This document shows, piece after piece, positions 60,151-64,000 of a stretch of DNA of 64,000 nt. The translations under genes were made by a program, and so were the position numbers. How positions within the stretch are numbered: position 1 is the first letter of the stretch; each line of letters starts with the position of its first letter. Source of the stretch: Marsupella aquatica (lineage: Eukaryota; Marchantiophyta). The stretch is taken from positions 18,104,001-18,168,000 of the forward strand of contig OZ316891.1 of assembly GCA_973895155.1 (NCBI GenBank), in the 5' to 3' direction. The notes beneath the pieces were generated by a model. That model worked only from the letters and a program-made list of their open reading frames with translations. It was not told the origin of the DNA and did not search any database.

Positions 60151-61677
60151 AGTCGCGGAACTCGACTACCTTAACCGTCGCGGAACTCGACTACCTTAAC
60201 ACTAGTCACGGAACTCGACTACCTTAACACTTCGCTCCGGCGTCGCTGGCTCCGACGCCGAGCTCCATCCAGGCCCGGATAGGCCATCCGGGGAGGACTT
60301 ACCATGGGGAGACTTGTGGGCAATGAGACGTGGCACTAGCGAGGCAAGGGGCCAAGCTGGGGATACTCACTAAGGACTGGGACTAGCTTATGGCTAGTTG
60401 GGTCAAGGGGAAATGGGCCGGGCTCAAGGATCGTCGTCCGGACCATCGGATGGGCTTTGAGTTCTGAGGGCTTGGGAGTGAGCTCCTCTTGGGCCCAAGG
60501 CCAATGGAATTGATGTCATTGGCAACGGACGCTTGGGGCGCAAGTTGTGGCCCGAGCCGGGTTGGGCCGGTTGGGGGCCCCGAGAAGCGATCAGACCTGA
60601 GGGCCTAGGCATGAGCATTGGGTCGGCCTGGTCACAACGGGCTAAGGCACTCCGCTTGCGGATGCCTATCAAGAAAGTTATGGGCGTTGCCAGTTGGTGG
60701 CGCGCCCATTATGCGCGATGGGATCCGGGTTGGGGGCCAAATGTTTCGGGACCAAAGCTGGTCCGGGGGTGGCAGGTCTCTAGAAACATATATGAGGGGA
60801 GTGGTGTCTCCCTGGGGGCTAAGGGCGAGCCGAAGTCGTGAGCCGCGGCGGTCGCGACACTAAGGGAAACCGTCAAACAGAAATGACGATATCTTCCCAA
60901 TGGGAAGTCCGTTGGAGGACTTCTTAGGTGCGTTGGAAATCTCTTGAGGATGAGCTCAGCTGGGTCTGGAGCTGCCAAGGGTTCTCGTGGTTTGCGGGTG
61001 TTAGCTTGCCCGTTAGCCAAATCCTGCCGAATAGTAGCCAACCCGCGTTCAGCCTCCCAAGGGAGCTTGTGTAGGAGAGGCAAGGCCAAGTAGGTATGGA
61101 GGCTGAGTCCCAAGGGCGCTCGGCCCCTAGACCATCAGTGGAGCAAACCGGGAGTCAGTGTTGGAGTCGAGGCCGTTCTGGTCCCGACGTGTTGGGACAA
61201 GCTTGGCACAAGCTTTAGGACAAGCTACGCTAATTGGGCCATGAGCATGTCCTGAGGTCAGGGCGGTCAGTTGGTGATGGATAGGTACGAGGGGGGACCC
61301 GGGACGCGCCCAAGGAAGGAGCTGTCCTGGACGGACAGTGGGCGTGGGTTCTGGTTCTGGCTTATGGCATCGGGAGGACCTATCGCTGACCTATTTACCA
61401 ACGTCTGTTGAGCTTGAGTTAGGATGCTAGACTTGGCAAGTTCCAGATCCGGCAGGGTTACTTACCGAGGTGCTTGGTTGTTTGTGCAGACATTGAGGAC
61501 CGTTGAGTAGCGGTCGTGTAGGTGAGCAAGTGCGGCTTCGTATGAGAGTGGCCGCTGGGGGTGCTAGAGGCACTTGGATGCTTGCTCGAGGTATTCCATG
61601 GAGGCGTTCGGGCACCAAGGGCACTTAGGCACAAGTGCTGGGATTGGTGAGGGCGCTGGGTGGCTAGGTCCACCACT
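60151..61677 (+). repeat. 5' LTR with triplicated start
   Basis: 1527 bp with AGT/ACT termini as in the solo LTR. The first about 26 bp (GTCGCGGAACTCGACTACC and TTAAC) occur three times (60151, 60177 and 60205), where the solo LTR has one. The GC-rich inverted repeat is at 60234-60245 with 60253-60263. The preceding 5 bases are CTCTG; the matching right duplication would lie outside the window. Confidence 0.92.
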
Positions 61678-61679
61678 TG

Positions 61680-61691
61680 TGGTATCAGAGC
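61680..61691 (+). other. Primer-binding site of the Ty3-type element
   Basis: TGGTATCAGAGC, complementary to the 3' end of initiator tRNA-Met, starts 2 bases after the LTR end. Confidence 0.95.
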
Positions 61692-61821
61692 GATTGCTGG
61701 CATAGACACCGGGCCGGGTTGTGCTAAGTCAGAATCTAAAAATCTTAACGGATTTTTGCGGGGACTTAGTGCTTCAACGTGCCCGACGGGTCGACTGCGG
61801 GCAGATTCGGTCGTTGGGAAC

Positions 61822-62213
61822 ATGGCTAAAAACACTCGTGCAAAGAGTGGCAAGCAGGCCCCCCCCCCACCAAGGGGAGAGCCCAAGTTCAAGATGAACA
61901 GAAGGAGGATGGGTCGACTTCCCTAGACGAACGTTACAATCAGGATTCATGAAGAAGACGCAACGGCCGAACCGTCGACCGCTGCGGCAAACAAATCAAG
62001 TGTAGAGCGCCGTCATCTTAAAGGGAAGGAGGCGGCTGATCCTTCAGAGGATGGGTCGGATGACGATGACTCCGACGCAACTGCAAGCGACGACGACGCT
62101 GAAGCTGAGACAGAGGAAGAGGGTCAGGACCCGGAAGAGGAACTGATCCCAGCCTTGAGAGGGTTGAATGTGGAACCAGAGGATGATGCCAAGCCAGACA
62201 TCATTGTGGATAA
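61822..62213 (+). pseudogene. Start of gag, frame-broken
   Basis: From ATG 61822 the frame reads MAKNTRAKSGKQAPPPP and hits TAG at 61924. A run of ten C (61859-61868) is a likely slip site: the neighbouring frame after it reads more protein-like (TKGRAQVQDEQKEDG) but stops at a TGA near 61950. A later acidic stretch rich in Asp and Glu (about 62035-62214) is back in the first frame and ends at TGA 62215-62217. At least two shifts therefore separate the start from the main gag frame. Confidence 0.7.
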
Positions 62214-64000
62214 TTGACCAAGCAGAACCAGGATGATGCGGGTGATACCTCAGTCCCGGGAGGTCATGGTGCTCGCAAGACGCGGGGGGTATCACCAAAA
62301 TCCACAAGAGAACCTAAGGACAGGCGGCCAGCAAAGGAAAGACGGTTGGAGGACCGTCCTCATACAACCCGCAAGGGCCCAGCCGCTGACGACGGTCTGG
62401 GTCCGTTGACCCGAGACCAACGACTCATCTATGAGCAGTTGGAGCACAACAAGGGGGCCCAGATTAAGTACTTACTTAGTCTGGGTAGTCAGAGTGCGTC
62501 GCGTCCTGAGGGGGGAATGGTAGTTGGACGGAGTATGTTCCAAGTGAACCAGCTACCGACTCCTCCAATTTACGACGGGGCCTACGAGCAAAGTGGACAA
62601 AAGTTCCTGAGTTGGCTCTCCACGATGGAGATTCACCTCCAAGCGTGCGTTCAGCGCTCCACTTGGGCTACCGCAGCCGCTCCTTACCTGAAGAACTATG
62701 CCTTGACTTGGTACAAGTCATGGAAGAAGTCGCGAGAGGACTCCTCCTTGCCGTTAACTTGGGAAAACCTGGTTGAGGGTCTCCATGCTCATGTCACCAC
62801 TAAGTACCCGGAGCGGCATGCTCAGAAATGTGTAACGGAGATGAGTTTCAGGGGTGATATCCAAAAGTTCATCACTTATTACCAGAATCAGTTGGCATGT
62901 ATCCCGACGGGACAAGAGACCCTACATACACAGCTTCACAACTTTATCGTGAAGCTCCCGTCGTTGCTCAGGGAAAAGTTGCAGGAAAAGCGTCATGAGT
63001 TTAAAACGCTTTTTGACGCCTTCGACAAGGCCACTACGTTGGTGAATAACCGACCGGACTTGGCGAAGGTGGGTGGCAAGGGATCCGAAGGGGAAGCTGG
63101 GAAAGCAAAAGGTCCCGGGAATAAGCGGAAGCAACCTGAGGGGGCAGGGGCCGGTGCTTCGGATCCCCAGCCCCAAAATGGAGAAGCTAAGCGAAACCGG
63201 AAGGCCAACAACTTTAAGAAAGGAGCCTCATCGGCACAGAAAGCAAAGAAGCAGGCGACCATGGAGCAAAGGCAAGCTGGAGGTTCGTGCTTCACATGTG
63301 GCGCCATGGGCCATCAAAGTAAGGATTGTTCCACGAAAGGTGGCAAGCCAAACGGAGATGGTGGAGGGCAGAAGAGCATTAAGGTAAGTATCGCTCTAAC
63401 CAAACCCTTAGTAGCTGACAAGGTCCCTGTAGGGGATGTCCCTGACGGAGAGAGGGTGTTGTTGCGAGAGAAGATACCTAAAGTTAAGACAATGGATCCT
63501 GAAAAACTGATTTTTCTGAATGTCACTTCTAACGATAATTTGGGTATTGCCTTGGTGGATACAGGTGCGACCGCCTGCTTCATAAGTGGGCAGGCGGCAG
63601 CTCGTCTTGGGGTGGACGTGCAAGAGTTGTTACAACCGTTAGTGTGCAAGTTTGCCAATGACACGAAGGGGATAGTGTCGAGAGTAGTGCGTAGACTTTG
63701 GGTAGAGGTCATAGGCAAACAACAAAATTTTGTTAGTCAGGAGATGTTCTACGTTCTAGACGGTCTAGCCATAGACTTCATTTTGTTGGTAGGTTATCTC
63801 AGAAAGCACAATGTTACCTTGAAACCGGGGGGTGAGGTGCTCCATTTTCCCAATAAGGGTGGTGAGCCCATCGTTGTACACGAAATTACCGAAAATAAAG
63901 AAAGATTTCTTAAAGTAAGTAAAGTGTCGTGGATGTCTCCGTGTGTATCGGCGAAGCAATGGTGGAAAGACTTCAAGGGTGGACATGAATGTTTCTTCTT
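62214..64000 (+). CDS. Gag-protease of the Ty3-type element, partial (open to the window edge)
   Basis: An uninterrupted frame of 595 codons follows a TAA at 62211-62213. It covers a retrotransposon gag core (FLSWLSTMEIHLQAC ... WYKSWKKS ... HVTTKYPERHAQKC ... LPSLLREKL), a Lys/Gly/Pro-rich linker and a CCHC knuckle CFTCGAMGHQSKDC (63288-63329). It continues without a stop into an aspartic protease whose active site is DTGAT (63558-63572). Gag and protease in one frame are usual for plant Ty3 elements. The long intact frame contrasts with the broken gag start; the first ATG inside it is at 62517. RT is not reached. Confidence 0.85.
   Translation, partial: MTKQNQDDAGDTSVPGGHGARKTRGVSPKSTREPKDRRPAKERRLEDRPHTTRKGPAADDGLGPLTRDQRLIYEQLEHNKGAQIKYLLSLGSQSASRPEGGMVVGRSMFQVNQLPTPPIYDGAYEQSGQKFLSWLSTMEIHLQACVQRSTWATAAAPYLKNYALTWYKSWKKSREDSSLPLTWENLVEGLHAHVTTKYPERHAQKCVTEMSFRGDIQKFITYYQNQLACIPTGQETLHTQLHNFIVKLPSLLREKLQEKRHEFKTLFDAFDKATTLVNNRPDLAKVGGKGSEGEAGKAKGPGNKRKQPEGAGAGASDPQPQNGEAKRNRKANNFKKGASSAQKAKKQATMEQRQAGGSCFTCGAMGHQSKDCSTKGGKPNGDGGGQKSIKVSIALTKPLVADKVPVGDVPDGERVLLREKIPKVKTMDPEKLIFLNVTSNDNLGIALVDTGATACFISGQAAARLGVDVQELLQPLVCKFANDTKGIVSRVVRRLWVEVIGKQQNFVSQEMFYVLDGLAIDFILLVGYLRKHNVTLKPGGEVLHFPNKGGEPIVVHEITENKERFLKVSKVSWMSPCVSAKQWWKDFKGGHECFF

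Larger units (their letters stand above)
60151..64000 (+). mobile_element. Ty3-type LTR retrotransposon, 5' part (runs off the window)
   Basis: 5' LTR 60151-61677, primer-binding site 61680-61691, gag with a CCHC zinc knuckle and an aspartic protease with DTGAT, in that order on the plus strand; reverse transcriptase and beyond lie outside. The LTR is the same family as the solo LTR at 1781-3213. Assignment to Ty3/gypsy rests on gag/protease character and long LTRs and is not proved without RT and integrase order. Confidence 0.85.

Noticed and set aside
62044-63986. Several minus-strand frames of 70-134 codons opposite gag-protease.
   Set aside because: They are antisense shadows of the retrotransposon reading frame.

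Overview
The window looks like nuclear DNA of a land plant. The evidence is spliced protein genes with GT-AG introns, a mitochondrial photorespiration enzyme, plastid-envelope protein families, a group-B MAP kinase, a U2 snRNA gene and plant-type Ty1/copia and Ty3/gypsy retrotransposons. A non-flowering lineage such as a moss is my guess from the protein sequences, but the species cannot be fixed from this sequence. Genes are sparse: six protein genes and one snRNA gene in 64 kb. Most of the rest is retroelement sequence, SINE-like repeats and many decayed local tandem duplications.

Layout. 0-5 kb: a Ty3-type solo LTR with a 5-bp target duplication (1776-3218), then SINE-like repeats, one of them split by an 810-bp insert made of tandem palindromes and bounded by a 17-bp direct repeat. 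5.3 kb: a small OEP7-like envelope protein (+). 9.4-11.8 kb: a three-exon histidine phosphatase (-). 14.35-25.54 kb: a decayed minus-strand Tork/Tnt1-like copia element (copia-A), interrupted in its integrase region by a second, nearly complete copia element (copia-B, 17348-23312, target duplication ATTCT). The outer element's 5' end has been replaced by an inverted leader/LTR fragment. 26.4-27.9 kb: a repeat array followed by a U2 snRNA gene (-). 30.9-32.0 kb: an EI24/RRT8-type membrane protein (+). 35.1-36.4 kb: an SPL2-like envelope RING E3 ligase (-). 39.5-41.5 kb: glycine cleavage T-protein (-). 42-48 kb: non-coding DNA with tandem repeats, a G-rich tract and a perfect hairpin. 48.9-53.0 kb: a six-exon MPK4-type MAP kinase (-). 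53-60 kb: repeats and no convincing gene. 60.15-64 kb: the 5' LTR, primer-binding site, gag and protease of a Ty3-type element of the same family as the solo LTR, running off the window.

The host genes form no operon or cluster; each has its own flanks. Loosely shared themes are organelle function (OEP7-like, SPL2-like, T-protein) and signalling or RNA processing (MAP kinase, U2), but adjacency says nothing about joint action. Exon joins were checked by hand: every spliced frame closes in phase (391, 412 and 382 residues). All alignments and difference counts are by eye.
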